This document shows, piece by piece, positions 34,079 to 43,389 of a stretch of 64,000 bases of DNA. Within the stretch, counting starts at the first letter, position 1; every line of letters starts with the position of its first letter. The DNA comes from Sulfitobacter sp. (lineage in GTDB: Bacteria > Pseudomonadota > Alphaproteobacteria > Rhodobacterales > Rhodobacteraceae). Where the stretch lies: assembly GCA_029252045.1 (NCBI GenBank), contig JAQXCD010000062.1, positions 1 to 64,000 of the forward strand. Reading direction: 5' to 3'. The position numbers were made by a program, and so were the translations under genes. The notes under the pieces were generated by a model. It made no database searches, was not told where the DNA came from, and was given only the letters and a program-made list of their open reading frames with translations.

Positions 34079-36868
34079 TCAATGCGCCTGCGCCCAGTTC
34101 GCCCCCACGCCCGCATCCACGCTCAGCTTTACGTCCAGCTTTACAACCGGATCAGAGGCGTTTTCCATCACGTCGCGCGCGGCCTTGATCAGATCATCCT
34201 CCACGCCGTTCTCTACCTCGAACAGCAGCTCGTCGTGGACCTGTAGCAGCATCTTCGCAGGCAGGCCCGCAATGGCGTCAGGCATGCGGATCATCGCGCG
34301 GCGGATGACATCGGCGGCGGTGCCTTGGATGGGTGCGTTGATGGCGGCACGGGCGGCGAAGCCTGCGCGGGGGCCTTTGGAGGCAATCTCGGGTGTGTGG
34401 ATTTTGCGACCGAACAAGGTTTGCACATAGCCGTGTTCTTTGGCAAAGGCCTTGGTGTCGTCCATATAGGCTCTAATACCGGGGAAACGCTCGAAGTAGC
34501 GATCGATGAAGCCTTGTGCTTCGGCGCGCGGGATGCGCAGATTGCGGGCCAGGCCAAAGCCCGAGATACCGTAGATGACGCCAAAGTTGATGGCCTTGGC
34601 CTGACGGCGGATATCTGGCGTCATTTCGTCCAGCGGGACGTTGAACATCTCGGACGCGGTCATGGCGTGGATATCCAAACCATCGGCAAAGGCCTGTTTC
34701 AACGCGGGCAGGTCAGCAATATGAGCCAGTAGGCGGAGTTCAATCTGGGAGTAGTCGAGCGCAACCAGAACTTTGCCTTCTTCGGCGATGAACGCTTCAC
34801 GAATGCGGCGGCCTTCCTCACTGCGGATCGGGATGTTTTGCAGGTTCGGATCGGTTGAGGCGAGGCGGCCCGTAGAGGCACCGGTGATGGAATAGGACGT
34901 ATGCACGCGCCCTGTTTCCTTGTTGATGTGATCCTGCAGCGCATCCGTGTAGGTTGATTTCAGTTTGGACAGTTGCCGCCAGTCCAACACCAGACCGGGC
35001 AGTTTATGCTCGGTTGCGAGGTCTTCCAACACGTCTGCGCCAGTGGCATAGGCACCGGTTTTGCCCTTTTTGCCGCCTTCAAGGCCCATCTCGTCAAACA
35101 GGATTTCACCCAGCTGTTTGGGCGAGCCTACGTTAAAGGGATGGCCGACAACTTCGTGGATTTCAGACTCTAATGCGGCCATTTTCTGGGCAAAAGCGTT
35201 GGACATCCGGCTCAGCGTGTCACGGTCAACCTTGACGCCGTACCGCTCCATCTGCGCCAGCACGGGCACCAGCGGGCGCTCCATCGTCTCATAGACGCGG
35301 GTGGTTTGCGCACGGTGCAGCATAGGTTTGAACATCTGCCACAGGCGCAGGGTGATATCTGCGTCCTCGGCGGCGTAGGGTACGGCCTGCTCCAACGGCA
35401 CCTTGTCAAAAGTGACGGCGGATTTACCGGACCCGAGCAGCGGTTTGATCGGGATTGGCGTGTGGTTCAGGTAACGTTCCGACAGGGTATCCATGCCGTG
35501 GCCGTGCAGGCCTGCGTGCATCGCGTAAGACATCAGCATCGTGTCATCGAACGGCGCAACCGTGATGCCCAACTGCGCGAAAATCTTGGCGTCGTATTTC
35601 ATGTTCTGGCCGATTTTCAGGATCGCGGGATCCTCAAGCATCGGGGTGAGCATTTGTAGCGCTTCTTCCAGCGGCATTTGCGCTTCGGCCAGATCAACGG
35701 AGCCGAACAGATCATCGGCGCGGCTGGCTTTGTGGATCAGCGGAATATAGCAGGCCTCTCCCGCTTCGACGCAAAGCGAAACCCCGACCAGATCCGCAAC
35801 CATCTCGTCAAGGCCGGTGGTTTCGGTATCTACAGCCACATAGCCGCGGGCATAGATGCGGTCGATCCATGTTTGCAGGGCATCGCGGTCGCCGACCATC
35901 GTGTAGGTGGCTTGATCAAATGGGATCGCTTCAATCACCGGTGCGCCTGCAACTGGTGCTGCTTCGGGGATCGCGGGTGCCTCAACCTTCAGCGTATCCG
36001 CGATGCGTTTTGTCAGTGTGCGGAACTCCATCTCGGTCAGGAATTTTAGCAGTTTCTCGGGGTCGGGTTCACGCACTTCCAGATCGTCCAGCGTGAAATC
36101 CAGCGGCGTTTTGTCATCCAACAGCACCAGCCGGCGGGACAGGCGGATTTGGTCGACGTTGTCGATCAGGGTCTGGCGGCGCTTGGGTTGCTTGATCTCG
36201 CTTGCGCGTTCCAGCAGCGTGTCCAGATCGCCGTATTCGTTGATCAGCAGCGCAGCAGTCTTGATGCCAATGCCGGGGGCGCCGGGTACGTTATCCACGC
36301 TGTCACCTGCCAGTGCCTGCACATCGACTACACGTTCGGGATAAACGCCGAATTTGGCATGCACACCTTCGCGGTCAATCAGGTTGTTCTTCATCGCGTC
36401 GAACATCTCGACCCCGCCGCCGACCAATTGCATCAGGTCTTTGTCCGAGCTGATGATGGTACAGCGTCCACCCGCCTCACGCGCCTGCACAGCCAACGTG
36501 GCGATAATGTCGTCGGCCTCGTAGCCTTCCTTCTCTTCACAGGCGATGTTGAAGGCGATGGTGGCTTCGCGCGTCAGCGGCATCTGAGGGCGCAGGTCTT
36601 CGGGCATGGCTTCGCGGTTGGCCTTGTACAGGTCGTACATATCGTTGCGGAAGGTGTGGGAGCCCTTGTCAAAGATCACGGCAACGTGGGTCACGTCCCC
36701 GCCTGCATTCCCTGCCACATAGCGTTGCAGCATGTTGCAAAAGCCGGAGACAGCGCCAATCGGCAGCCCGTCGGATTTGCGGGTGAGGGGAGGCAGCGCG
36801 TGGTAAGCGCGGAAAATAAACGCCGAGCCGTCGATCAGATGAAGGTGGTGCCCTTTGCCGAATGCCAT
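34079..36868 (-). CDS. polA: DNA polymerase I, 929 aa
   Basis: Family A polymerase for Okazaki fragment maturation and repair. All three domains are visible: 5'-3' exonuclease (about 1-290; LIDGSAFIFRAYHA, DKDLMQLV, GVEMFDAMK), 3'-5' exonuclease (about 330-520; YVAVDTETTGLDEM with Asp/Glu ligands), and polymerase (about 540-929; LDYSQIELRLLAHIADL with the motif A Asp, motif B RRQAKAINFGVIYGIS, motif C LQVHDELLFEV). The start at 36868 (MAFGKGHHLHLIDGS) has AAGGAG 9 bases upstream; the frame is open to 36940. Confidence 0.96.
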   Translation of the reverse strand: MAFGKGHHLHLIDGSAFIFRAYHALPPLTRKSDGLPIGAVSGFCNMLQRYVAGNAGGDVTHVAVIFDKGSHTFRNDMYDLYKANREAMPEDLRPQMPLTREATIAFNIACEEKEGYEADDIIATLAVQAREAGGRCTIISSDKDLMQLVGGGVEMFDAMKNNLIDREGVHAKFGVYPERVVDVQALAGDSVDNVPGAPGIGIKTAALLINEYGDLDTLLERASEIKQPKRRQTLIDNVDQIRLSRRLVLLDDKTPLDFTLDDLEVREPDPEKLLKFLTEMEFRTLTKRIADTLKVEAPAIPEAAPVAGAPVIEAIPFDQATYTMVGDRDALQTWIDRIYARGYVAVDTETTGLDEMVADLVGVSLCVEAGEACYIPLIHKASRADDLFGSVDLAEAQMPLEEALQMLTPMLEDPAILKIGQNMKYDAKIFAQLGITVAPFDDTMLMSYAMHAGLHGHGMDTLSERYLNHTPIPIKPLLGSGKSAVTFDKVPLEQAVPYAAEDADITLRLWQMFKPMLHRAQTTRVYETMERPLVPVLAQMERYGVKVDRDTLSRMSNAFAQKMAALESEIHEVVGHPFNVGSPKQLGEILFDEMGLEGGKKGKTGAYATGADVLEDLATEHKLPGLVLDWRQLSKLKSTYTDALQDHINKETGRVHTSYSITGASTGRLASTDPNLQNIPIRSEEGRRIREAFIAEEGKVLVALDYSQIELRLLAHIADLPALKQAFADGLDIHAMTASEMFNVPLDEMTPDIRRQAKAINFGVIYGISGFGLARNLRIPRAEAQGFIDRYFERFPGIRAYMDDTKAFAKEHGYVQTLFGRKIHTPEIASKGPRAGFAARAAINAPIQGTAADVIRRAMIRMPDAIAGLPAKMLLQVHDELLFEVENGVEDDLIKAARDVMENASDPVVKLDVKLSVDAGVGANWAQAH

Positions 36869-36943
36869 GTGCCTGTGCTCCTTAATATGCTGTGACTTGC
36901 CTTTTGCCATGCGCGGGCCATCCTTGCCAGTAGATAGCATGGC

Positions 36944-37588
36944 TCAGGCGGGTTGATATAGCCTGTGCGACAGCGTGACGGACAGCGGCAAAGGGGTCCA
37001 GACGCCAAAACGCAGGCCTGCACCACGCAGCATTGAGCCAACCCAGACGTTGCAGGTGCGCAAAATGTGGAATTTCCCTTTTGCCGGATAGAAGGCATCG
37101 GTTTGGGTGAAGCCACCGCGCAATATAGGGGATTGCCCGTCAAAGCTGTTTCTAATTTCAGTAAGAAAGCGATCATATTGCGCATCCGACATCGTGATCT
37201 TACGCAGGCCATGATCGGGGTATAGCGCGCCGGTAACATCCATGTGGACCACACTGGTATCGCCAAAGGCAGCGCGCCAGATGGCTTTGCCTGTCAGGTC
37301 ATTATAGCCGCCGATGGTGGTGTAGAATGTCTCAGTACCCCAGCCGATAATGAGGTGTTCCGCATTCTCTTCGTTAAAGGGCGCATAGGCGATCGTAGAA
37401 AAGGCAGCGAGGGTTCGCTGATCAAGCGGCAGGACAAAATCGTAGTGAATTGGACCTTTTGCCAAATAGATGACTTGGGTCCGTTGTCCGGTGTCGGGTT
37501 GTAAAGAGTTAGAAAGGATACCACCCAGCACCGCCGCACCGATGTAGATCAGCGGGATCAGACAGAGGAGAGCGAAAAGCCGCCTCAG
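36944..37588 (-). CDS. DUF2459 (TIGR02117-type) protein, 214 aa, probably CTG start
   Basis: Membrane-anchored protein of the DUF2459 family (the conserved hypothetical protein found next to some urease clusters). The body matches the family: [40 protein letters not shown] at 37531 would omit most of the N-terminal helix ([20 protein letters not shown]), which is in frame and preceded by no ATG, GTG or TTG back to a stop. The CTG at 37588-37586 lies 6 bases after GAGGG and overlaps the upstream stop as CTGA, so it is my chosen start. Confidence 0.7.
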   Translation of the reverse strand: MRRLFALLCLIPLIYIGAAVLGGILSNSLQPDTGQRTQVIYLAKGPIHYDFVLPLDQRTLAAFSTIAYAPFNEENAEHLIIGWGTETFYTTIGGYNDLTGKAIWRAAFGDTSVVHMDVTGALYPDHGLRKITMSDAQYDRFLTEIRNSFDGQSPILRGGFTQTDAFYPAKGKFHILRTCNVWVGSMLRGAGLRFGVWTPLPLSVTLSHRLYQPA

Positions 37589-37764
37589 ACTTTACCCTCG
37601 AAATCCTCGTGGATGAATTTGCAGTCGCAATAGCCGCATTCAACCCAGCCTTTGTCCGCTGGGATTTGTAGCCAGACGCGCGGGTGGCCGGATGCGCTTC
37701 CGCCGCCGTCACAGGCCACGCGGTTTGTGTTGACGATGCGGGTTTCGGGTGCGTTCAATGTCAT
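37585..37764 (-). CDS. Zinc-finger domain protein (zf-CHCC / NDUFS6-like), 59 aa
   Basis: Small protein related to the zinc-binding part of mitochondrial complex I subunit NDUFS6, common in alphaproteobacteria. [15 protein letters not shown] and [11 protein letters not shown] supply the Cys/His set of a CHCC finger. [12 protein letters not shown] at 37764 is the natural start. Its stop overlaps the CTG of the DUF2459 gene by four bases. It may bind to or mature complex I, but this is inferred from the family only. Confidence 0.8.
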   Translation of the reverse strand: MTLNAPETRIVNTNRVACDGGGSASGHPRVWLQIPADKGWVECGYCDCKFIHEDFEGKV

Positions 37765-37990
37765 GTCAGGCCCTTCGAGCGTGGGGAATACCGTTTGCGT
37801 TGTTATGACCAATGCAGGTCGCGCGGGCAAGGGGCAGGCAGCGGTTGCGGCGGGCACGGCGTCCGCGCAACAGTGTTTTTCCGCAAATATCCACCGATCA
37901 GGCGCCGCACGGGGATAAAGTGGTTCACGTCAGGGCGGTGGATGGATACAAGGCGCATATATTCCTGTCCGTGCCGGAGCTATTGTGCCC

Positions 37991-39508
37991 ATGTCATCCC
38001 CTAAACCTGTTGTTTTGTGTATCCTTGACGGGTGGGGCATCGGTGCCACGCCCGAAGGCAACGCGCCCTTTCTGGCACACACGCCGAACATGGACCGGCT
38101 GATGGCAAATTGCCCCAATGCAACCCTGACCACCTTTGGTCCTGATGTGGGTCTGCCGCGCGGTCAGATGGGCAACTCCGAAGTGGGGCACACCAACATC
38201 GGCGCAGGCCGTGTGGTGGCGATGGATCTGGGCCAGATTGATCTGGCGATTGAAGAGGGTAGCTTTGCCGTTCATCCGCCGATGCTGAACTTTATCGCCG
38301 CGATGAAAGCCTCGGGTGGCGCGGCGCATCTGATGGGCTTGGTGTCTGATGGCGGTGTTCACGGGCATATCGCGCATATGATTGCTGCCGTAAAGGCGTT
38401 GGATGCGGCAGGTGTGCCTGTGGTGATCCATGCCTTGACGGACGGGCGCGATGTCGCCCCCCAATCGGTGCTGGCTGATTTGGCGCATCTTGAGAAATCA
38501 CTGCCTGAAACAGTGCGTATTGTGACCCTAACAGGACGTTATTACGCGATGGATCGGGATAACCGATGGGATCGGGTGGCGCTGGCGCACGCGGCAATCG
38601 CCAATGGCGATGGCGCTGAGGCGGATAGTGCAAAAGCCGCGGTTGAGGCGTCTTATGCCGCAGAGGTAACCGATGAATTCATCAAACCCTGTGTGATTGG
38701 GGACTATTCAGGCGCCAAAGCGGGCGACGGTTTCTTTTGCCTCAACTTCCGCGCCGACCGCGCGCGCGAGATTATGGCGGCGCTGGCTGCCCCCGAATTT
38801 GACGGGTTTGACCGTGGCACGCGCACCGATTGGGCCGCTGTAATGGGGATGGCTGAATATTCCAGTGCCCACAGTATCTACATGACCACAATGTACCCCA
38901 AACCGCAGCTCATCAACACGCTAGGTGCTTGGGTTGCGGCCAAAGGGCTGCGTCAGTTCCGGCTGGCCGAAACCGAGAAATATCCCCATGTCACCTTTTT
39001 CCTGAACGGTGGCGCAGAAGAGCCTGAGGTAGGCGAAGATCGCTTTATGCCGCTTTCGCCCAAGGTGGCCACCTATGACCTTCAGCCCGAGATGTCGTCG
39101 GCGCAAGTCACCGAGCAGTTCGTGAAAGCGATTGAAGCGCGTTATGATCTGATTGTAGTGAACTATGCCAACCCCGACATGGTGGGTCATACCGGTGATC
39201 TGGCGGCTGCAATTGCTGCCTGTGAGGCGGTGGATGCCGGATTTGGACATGTACTTAAGGCGCTGGAAGACGTAGGCGGCGCAATGATTGTCACCGCCGA
39301 CCACGGCAATTGCGAGATGATGATTGACCCTGAAACAGGTGGCCCGCACACCGCGCATACACTTAACCCAGTGCCCGTGTTGGTTGTGGGTGGCCCCGAC
39401 GGTGCGGCGATGCGTACCGGCAGGCTTGCTGATCTGGCCCCAACTGTCTTGTCGCTGATGGGGCTGGACCAACCGGCCGAGATGACCGGAGAGAGTCTGC
39501 TCACATGA
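37991..39508 (+). CDS. gpmI: Cofactor-independent phosphoglycerate mutase GpmI, 505 aa
   Basis: Interconverts 3- and 2-phosphoglycerate with two Mn2+ ions. The alkaline-phosphatase-fold ligands and the phosphoserine Ser63 in QMGNSEVGHTNIG, LHALTDGRD-like IHALTDGRDVAP, and the C-terminal DHGNCEMM and GGPHTAHT are clear. Full length. A GTG two codons upstream (37985) is possible. It overlaps the envC-like gene by ATGA. The 226-base gap before it, to the zinc-finger gene, shows no gene, only a divergent promoter region. Confidence 0.95.
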   Translation: MSSPKPVVLCILDGWGIGATPEGNAPFLAHTPNMDRLMANCPNATLTTFGPDVGLPRGQMGNSEVGHTNIGAGRVVAMDLGQIDLAIEEGSFAVHPPMLNFIAAMKASGGAAHLMGLVSDGGVHGHIAHMIAAVKALDAAGVPVVIHALTDGRDVAPQSVLADLAHLEKSLPETVRIVTLTGRYYAMDRDNRWDRVALAHAAIANGDGAEADSAKAAVEASYAAEVTDEFIKPCVIGDYSGAKAGDGFFCLNFRADRAREIMAALAAPEFDGFDRGTRTDWAAVMGMAEYSSAHSIYMTTMYPKPQLINTLGAWVAAKGLRQFRLAETEKYPHVTFFLNGGAEEPEVGEDRFMPLSPKVATYDLQPEMSSAQVTEQFVKAIEARYDLIVVNYANPDMVGHTGDLAAAIAACEAVDAGFGHVLKALEDVGGAMIVTADHGNCEMMIDPETGGPHTAHTLNPVPVLVVGGPDGAAMRTGRLADLAPTVLSLMGLDQPAEMTGESLLT

Positions 39509-40632
39509 GCCTTCGCGCGGTCTTCCTTGTGTTGGCGATGGCCACCGCAGCCCAAGCGCAGGACAATGCAGCCGATCAGGCGCGTGCCGCAGTGGTTATG
39601 CTTGAAGAGGCGTTGGGACAACTGGATGCGGCGGACGGCGCGCGCGACCGCGTACAGGCCCTGACCACAACCATTCAGGCGTTTGAGTCGGGTCTCGCCG
39701 CCATGCGCACAGGCCTGCGTCAGGCTGCCATCCGTGAGGCCCAGCTGAGCGCCAAGCTGGAGGCCCGCGACGGCGAAGTGGGTCAGTTGCTGGCGGTATT
39801 GCAAAGCATCGGGACAGAAAACCCGACGGCGTTCCTGCACCCTGACGGCCCTACTGGTACAGCCCGCGCGGGCCTGTTGCTGGCCGAACTGACGCCAGCC
39901 CTGAACAAGCGTGCCGAACAGTTGCGCCGTGATCTGGAAGATGTGCAAACCCTACGCACCCTGCAAACCGACGCCGAAGCGCGCCTGCGCACCAGCCTCA
40001 CCGCGGTTCAGGCCGCGCGTACAGCCCTCAATCAGGCCATGGCAGAGCGCACTGACCTACCCAAACGCTTTACCGAAGATCCGGTTTCGACCGCGATTCT
40101 CATCGCGTCAACCGAAACGCTGGACGGTTTTGCCTCTGGTCTGTCACAGATTGTGACCAACGAAGACCTGAACGTAGAAACCCCGGTGAGCATCGAAGCA
40201 CAAATTGGTGATTTGCCTCTGCCTGTGCAAAGCATCGTTTTGCGCCGCATGAACGAGCCTGACGCAGCAGGGATCGTCCGGCCCGGTATTTTACTGGCCA
40301 CACGCCCTCGGGCTATTGTCACATCGCCGACGGCTGCTACCATCAGATATACGGGTCCCTTGCTGGACTTCGGTAACGTGATGATCCTTGAGCCCCGCGC
40401 AGACACATTATTTGTGCTTGCTGGACTAGAGACGGTATATGGTGAAATTGGTCAGGTCATCGCCGCTGGAACGCCCATCGGACTGATGGGTGAGCGCGAC
40501 GCAGGCGGAGAATTGTCAACAGATGGTGATGGCACTGGTGCTGCCCGCTCAGAAACGCTCTATATGGAAGTCAGACAAGATAACGTCCCACAGGATCCTG
40601 CATCCTGGTTCAGGACCGACAAGGATGGATAA
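39505..40632 (+). CDS. EnvC/NlpD-like murein hydrolase activator with degenerate LytM domain, 375 aa
   Basis: Exported (signal peptide MSLRAVFLVLAMATAAQAQ) protein with a long coiled coil (about 25-210) and a C-terminal M23/LytM-like domain (about 250-375; TIRYTGPLLDFGNVMILEP, GQVIAAGTPIGLMG, LYMEVRQ). The HxxxD and HxH zinc motifs of active M23 peptidases are absent (LYMEV in place of LHFEV), so it is probably an EnvC-type amidase activator rather than an enzyme. It sits between gpmI (4-base overlap) and ctpA, an order common in alphaproteobacteria. Confidence 0.85.
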   Translation: MSLRAVFLVLAMATAAQAQDNAADQARAAVVMLEEALGQLDAADGARDRVQALTTTIQAFESGLAAMRTGLRQAAIREAQLSAKLEARDGEVGQLLAVLQSIGTENPTAFLHPDGPTGTARAGLLLAELTPALNKRAEQLRRDLEDVQTLRTLQTDAEARLRTSLTAVQAARTALNQAMAERTDLPKRFTEDPVSTAILIASTETLDGFASGLSQIVTNEDLNVETPVSIEAQIGDLPLPVQSIVLRRMNEPDAAGIVRPGILLATRPRAIVTSPTAATIRYTGPLLDFGNVMILEPRADTLFVLAGLETVYGEIGQVIAAGTPIGLMGERDAGGELSTDGDGTGAARSETLYMEVRQDNVPQDPASWFRTDKDG

Positions 40633-40636
40633 ATAA

Positions 40637-41974
40637 ATGAAGAAATTTTTGATGGCCGCTGCGGGTGGCACGGTCTTGGGTATCATTGCCACAACGCAGA
40701 TTGCGGCGCCTCTGCTGGCTCAGGAAGCGGCGAAAACAAACAATGTCTACGAACAGCTGGATCTGTTTGGCGATATATTCGAGCGTATCCGCGCCCAATA
40801 TGTCGAGGAAGTGGACAGCGCCGACCTGATCGAGGCGGCGATCAACGGCATGTTGACCTCGCTTGATCCCCACTCCAGCTACCTGTCGCCAAAAGATGCT
40901 GCAAAAATGCGCGAGCAGACACGCGGTGAATTTGGTGGCTTGGGAATCGAAGTGACGCAAGAAGACGGCTTTGTAAAAGTCGTCTCGCCGATTGATGGCA
41001 CACCAGCCGATGAGGCCGGTATCGAAGCGGGCGATTTCATCACACACGTCGATGGTGAGAGCCTGCTGGGTCTGGTGTTGGACGAAGCGGTGGAATTGAT
41101 GCGCGGGCCTGTCGGCTCTGACATTGTGATCACCGTTGTGCGAGAAGGCGAGTCCGAGCCGTTTGACGTAACCATCACCCGCGATACGATCGAGCTGACA
41201 GTTGTCCGCTCGCGCACCGAAGGTGACAGTGTTGTGCTGCGTCTAAGCACGTTCAACGACCAGACATACCCCAAGCTGGAAGAACAGCTGGCCGAGAAAG
41301 TGGCCGCAGCTGGTGGCATGGACAAGATCAACGGTTTTGTCATCGACTTGCGCAACAACCCCGGTGGTTTGCTGACACAGGCGATCAAAGTATCCGATGC
41401 CTTCCTTGATGAGGGCGAGATTGTCAGCACCCGCGGACGGGAAGCATCTGACGGCGAGCGGTTCAATGCAAAGCTGGGCGATCTGGCCGAGGGCAAACCG
41501 ATTGTGGTGCTGATCAACGGCGGCTCTGCCTCGGCGTCCGAGATCGTTGCAGGCGCGTTGCAAGACCACCGTCGCGCCATTGTCATCGGCACCAAGAGCT
41601 TTGGTAAAGGTTCGGTCCAGACTGTGATGCCGCTGCGTTCCGAAGGGGCGATGCGTCTCACAACTGCACGGTATTACACGCCTTCGGGCCGCTCGATCCA
41701 GTCGCTGGGTGTGTCTCCTGACATCATCGTGGCCCAGCCGCCGCGCCGGCCGGAAGGCGAAGAAGAGGCTGAAACATCTGTTCGCACTTCCCGCTCCGAA
41801 GCGGATCTGCGCGGTAGCCTGAATAACGACAGCCTGACCGAAGACGAGATCAAGCAGATCGAAGCAGACCGCGAAAAGGCAGAGAAGGCAGCAGAGCTAC
41901 GGGTCGAAGATTACCAGCTGGCTTATGCTATCGACATTCTCAAAGGATTGTCCGCGCTGGCCCCTAAGAAGTAA
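40637..41974 (+). CDS. ctpA: Carboxy-terminal processing protease CtpA (S41), 445 aa
   Basis: Periplasmic serine protease trimming C-termini, with a signal peptide (MKKFLMAAAGGTVLGIIATT...), a PDZ domain (about 95-175; GGLGIEVTQEDGFVKVVSPI), and the S41 core with Ser in INGGSASASEIVAGALQD and Lys in GTKSFGKGSVQTV, the Ser/Lys dyad. A C-terminal acidic/coiled region follows (EDEIKQIEADREKAEKAAEL). Only 4 bases from the envC-like gene, so the two are probably one operon acting in peptidoglycan remodelling. Confidence 0.95.
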   Translation: MKKFLMAAAGGTVLGIIATTQIAAPLLAQEAAKTNNVYEQLDLFGDIFERIRAQYVEEVDSADLIEAAINGMLTSLDPHSSYLSPKDAAKMREQTRGEFGGLGIEVTQEDGFVKVVSPIDGTPADEAGIEAGDFITHVDGESLLGLVLDEAVELMRGPVGSDIVITVVREGESEPFDVTITRDTIELTVVRSRTEGDSVVLRLSTFNDQTYPKLEEQLAEKVAAAGGMDKINGFVIDLRNNPGGLLTQAIKVSDAFLDEGEIVSTRGREASDGERFNAKLGDLAEGKPIVVLINGGSASASEIVAGALQDHRRAIVIGTKSFGKGSVQTVMPLRSEGAMRLTTARYYTPSGRSIQSLGVSPDIIVAQPPRRPEGEEEAETSVRTSRSEADLRGSLNNDSLTEDEIKQIEADREKAEKAAELRVEDYQLAYAIDILKGLSALAPKK

Positions 41975-41996
41975 GCCCATCACAACAACAAATGCG

Positions 41997-42026
41997 AAAG
42001 GCCGCCCCATGACAGGGCGGCCTTTT
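41997..42026 (+). terminator. Strong Rho-independent terminator after ctpA
   Basis: AAAGGCCGCCC (41997-42007) and GGGCGGCCTTT (42015-42025) form a perfect 11-pair stem with a 7-base loop, and the T-run follows. On the opposite strand the end GGGCGGCCTTTC also has Ts, so it can work both ways for the convergent genes ending at 41974 and 42080. Confidence 0.9.
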
Positions 42027-42079
42027 CGTATTCTGTCACTCTGCCCAAGCGGCTCACCGCCGCAGGGCCCTATTTTGAC

Positions 42080-42454
42080 TCAGCTTGTTTCAAGGCAATG
42101 GCGGCGGAACGCGCGTTTAAGCATATCCAGCTCTGCGCGCAACAGATCAACCTCGACGCGCAGATCATCGTCCAAAACCTCACCTGCCATCAGCGTGATT
42201 GATGTGAGTTTGGTATCGGTTTCAGGATCGGTAACCAGCAAGGTTTGCATTCCGTCGGCAATCGCATCTTGCGGGATTGTTATACGGACGGCGTGGCCCG
42301 CCACCGGCTCAAGTGCGGACACATCGACGTCGGGCACCAGATTTCCTTGATGGGTGACCATCAATTTCGGAAGCGTACCGGCTGGCGCGCCCGATAGTTT
42401 TCCTTCCCAAACGCCTTGACGCATTTTGGTTTTGGTCAACACAAGCTTGCTCAT
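42080..42454 (-). CDS. Conserved hypothetical protein, 124 aa
   Basis: A cytoplasmic protein with a beta-rich start (MSKLVLTKTKMRQGVWEGKL) and an acidic, helical C-terminal end (VLDDDLRVEVDLLRAELDML) that may form a coiled coil. No family recognised with certainty. The ATG at 42454 is 5 bases after GGAGG; an ATG at 42457 is too near the ribosome site. It follows the DUF6478 gene by 40 bases and is probably in the same operon. Confidence 0.7.
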   Translation of the reverse strand: MSKLVLTKTKMRQGVWEGKLSGAPAGTLPKLMVTHQGNLVPDVDVSALEPVAGHAVRITIPQDAIADGMQTLLVTDPETDTKLTSITLMAGEVLDDDLRVEVDLLRAELDMLKRAFRRHCLETS

Positions 42455-42494
42455 CATATCCTCCGCAGTCCGGCATGGGGACCAAAATCTGTCG

Positions 42495-43271
42495 TTAAAT
42501 CTGGGCCCGTGGGCGACGCGAAAACGTGAGATCGCGCAGCACAATCTGGTTCATCTCTGGCCCTTCAAAGATCAGGTCGATCCATGCGCCTTCGACCCGG
42601 CGTTCATTCAAGCTGGAGTAGGCAAGATCAAATTCCACCATGGTCTGGTCTTGGGTCAGATCAATTTCACGCACAATTTGTTCCGTATTAGGCCCGTTTT
42701 TGATGTTGAGGCGGGCAAAAATCTCGATCTTCTTTTCCAGCTCCACAATCATATCCATACGGATCAAATGTGTGCGTTTCAGTCCTTCGACCCCACCAGC
42801 AGGTAGGTCGACAACCAGTGACAGTAACGAACCATCAAAACGGAAAACATCCATGCTTAGCCCGTAAGGGGCCAGATCCGCTTCGCGCATGTTACGCAAC
42901 TGGCGCAAGGTCAGCTCGGAGTATTCGCAATCGTGAAACAGCGTGACCTCGTTACCCAGCATCGCGCGGGTTTGTACGGCTGACAGGCCCGGGTTGGGCA
43001 GCGGGCCGCGCCATAGTTCCGGCCGCCACGCCCAATCGGCGTTATGTGGTTTGGGCAAGCTGGTAGAGCCCTCCAGCGGAAGCGCCAACCGTTCATCAGC
43101 GATGTGAATCAACTGGTCCAGATGCGCCTTCAACTGGCGCGCGCGCAGGCGTTGGCGCCGCAGTCCGTTCAGGTCAGCAGATCGCGCCAAGCGCGCATTC
43201 CGCGCCCATTTTGCAATTGTCCGGCCATAAAAAGCCGTATCAAAAAGAGTGCCGCCAAGTTTGGCCATCAT
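42495..43271 (-). CDS. DUF6478 family protein, 258 aa
   Basis: Soluble protein of a family common in Rhodobacterales and unknown in function. It has a basic N-terminal helix region (ADLNGLRRQRLRARQLKAHL), a central WRPELWRGPLPNPGL segment, and a beta-rich C-terminal part (TLFHDCEYSELTLRQL, VFRFDGSLLSLVVDLP, VEGAWIDLIFEGP). No signal peptide. The family name is from memory of the conserved sequence type and should be checked. Confidence 0.65.
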   Translation of the reverse strand: MMAKLGGTLFDTAFYGRTIAKWARNARLARSADLNGLRRQRLRARQLKAHLDQLIHIADERLALPLEGSTSLPKPHNADWAWRPELWRGPLPNPGLSAVQTRAMLGNEVTLFHDCEYSELTLRQLRNMREADLAPYGLSMDVFRFDGSLLSLVVDLPAGGVEGLKRTHLIRMDMIVELEKKIEIFARLNIKNGPNTEQIVREIDLTQDQTMVEFDLAYSSLNERRVEGAWIDLIFEGPEMNQIVLRDLTFSRRPRAQI

Positions 43272-43354
43272 TACTGCCTTGCTGCTCTATGCATTGCTTG
43301 TGACGCATATCAGTGTCTGTTTTCTAAAGACCTGCGCATTTTGGTAAAGATGCC

Positions 43355-43380
43355 ACGCTTGTGCAGTGTCGTGCAAGCGT
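43355..43380 (-). terminator. Hairpin after the 43390-43995 gene, possible weak terminator
   Basis: ACGCTTG (43355-43361) and CAAGCGT (43374-43380) are perfect inverted repeats; with two wobble pairs and C-G inside, the stem reaches 10 pairs and has a 6-base loop. On the minus strand it begins 10 bases after the upstream stop but is followed only by TCTTTACC, so the U-tract is poor. Confidence 0.35.
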
Positions 43381-43389
43381 CGTGATGTC

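Noticed and set aside
36869-36940. 24-residue N-terminal extension of PolA
   Set aside because: The first Met with a good ribosome site and PolA-like start is at 36868.
37765-37990. Possible small ORFs between the zinc-finger gene and gpmI
   Set aside because: Only antisense shadows without ribosome sites; treated as a divergent promoter region.
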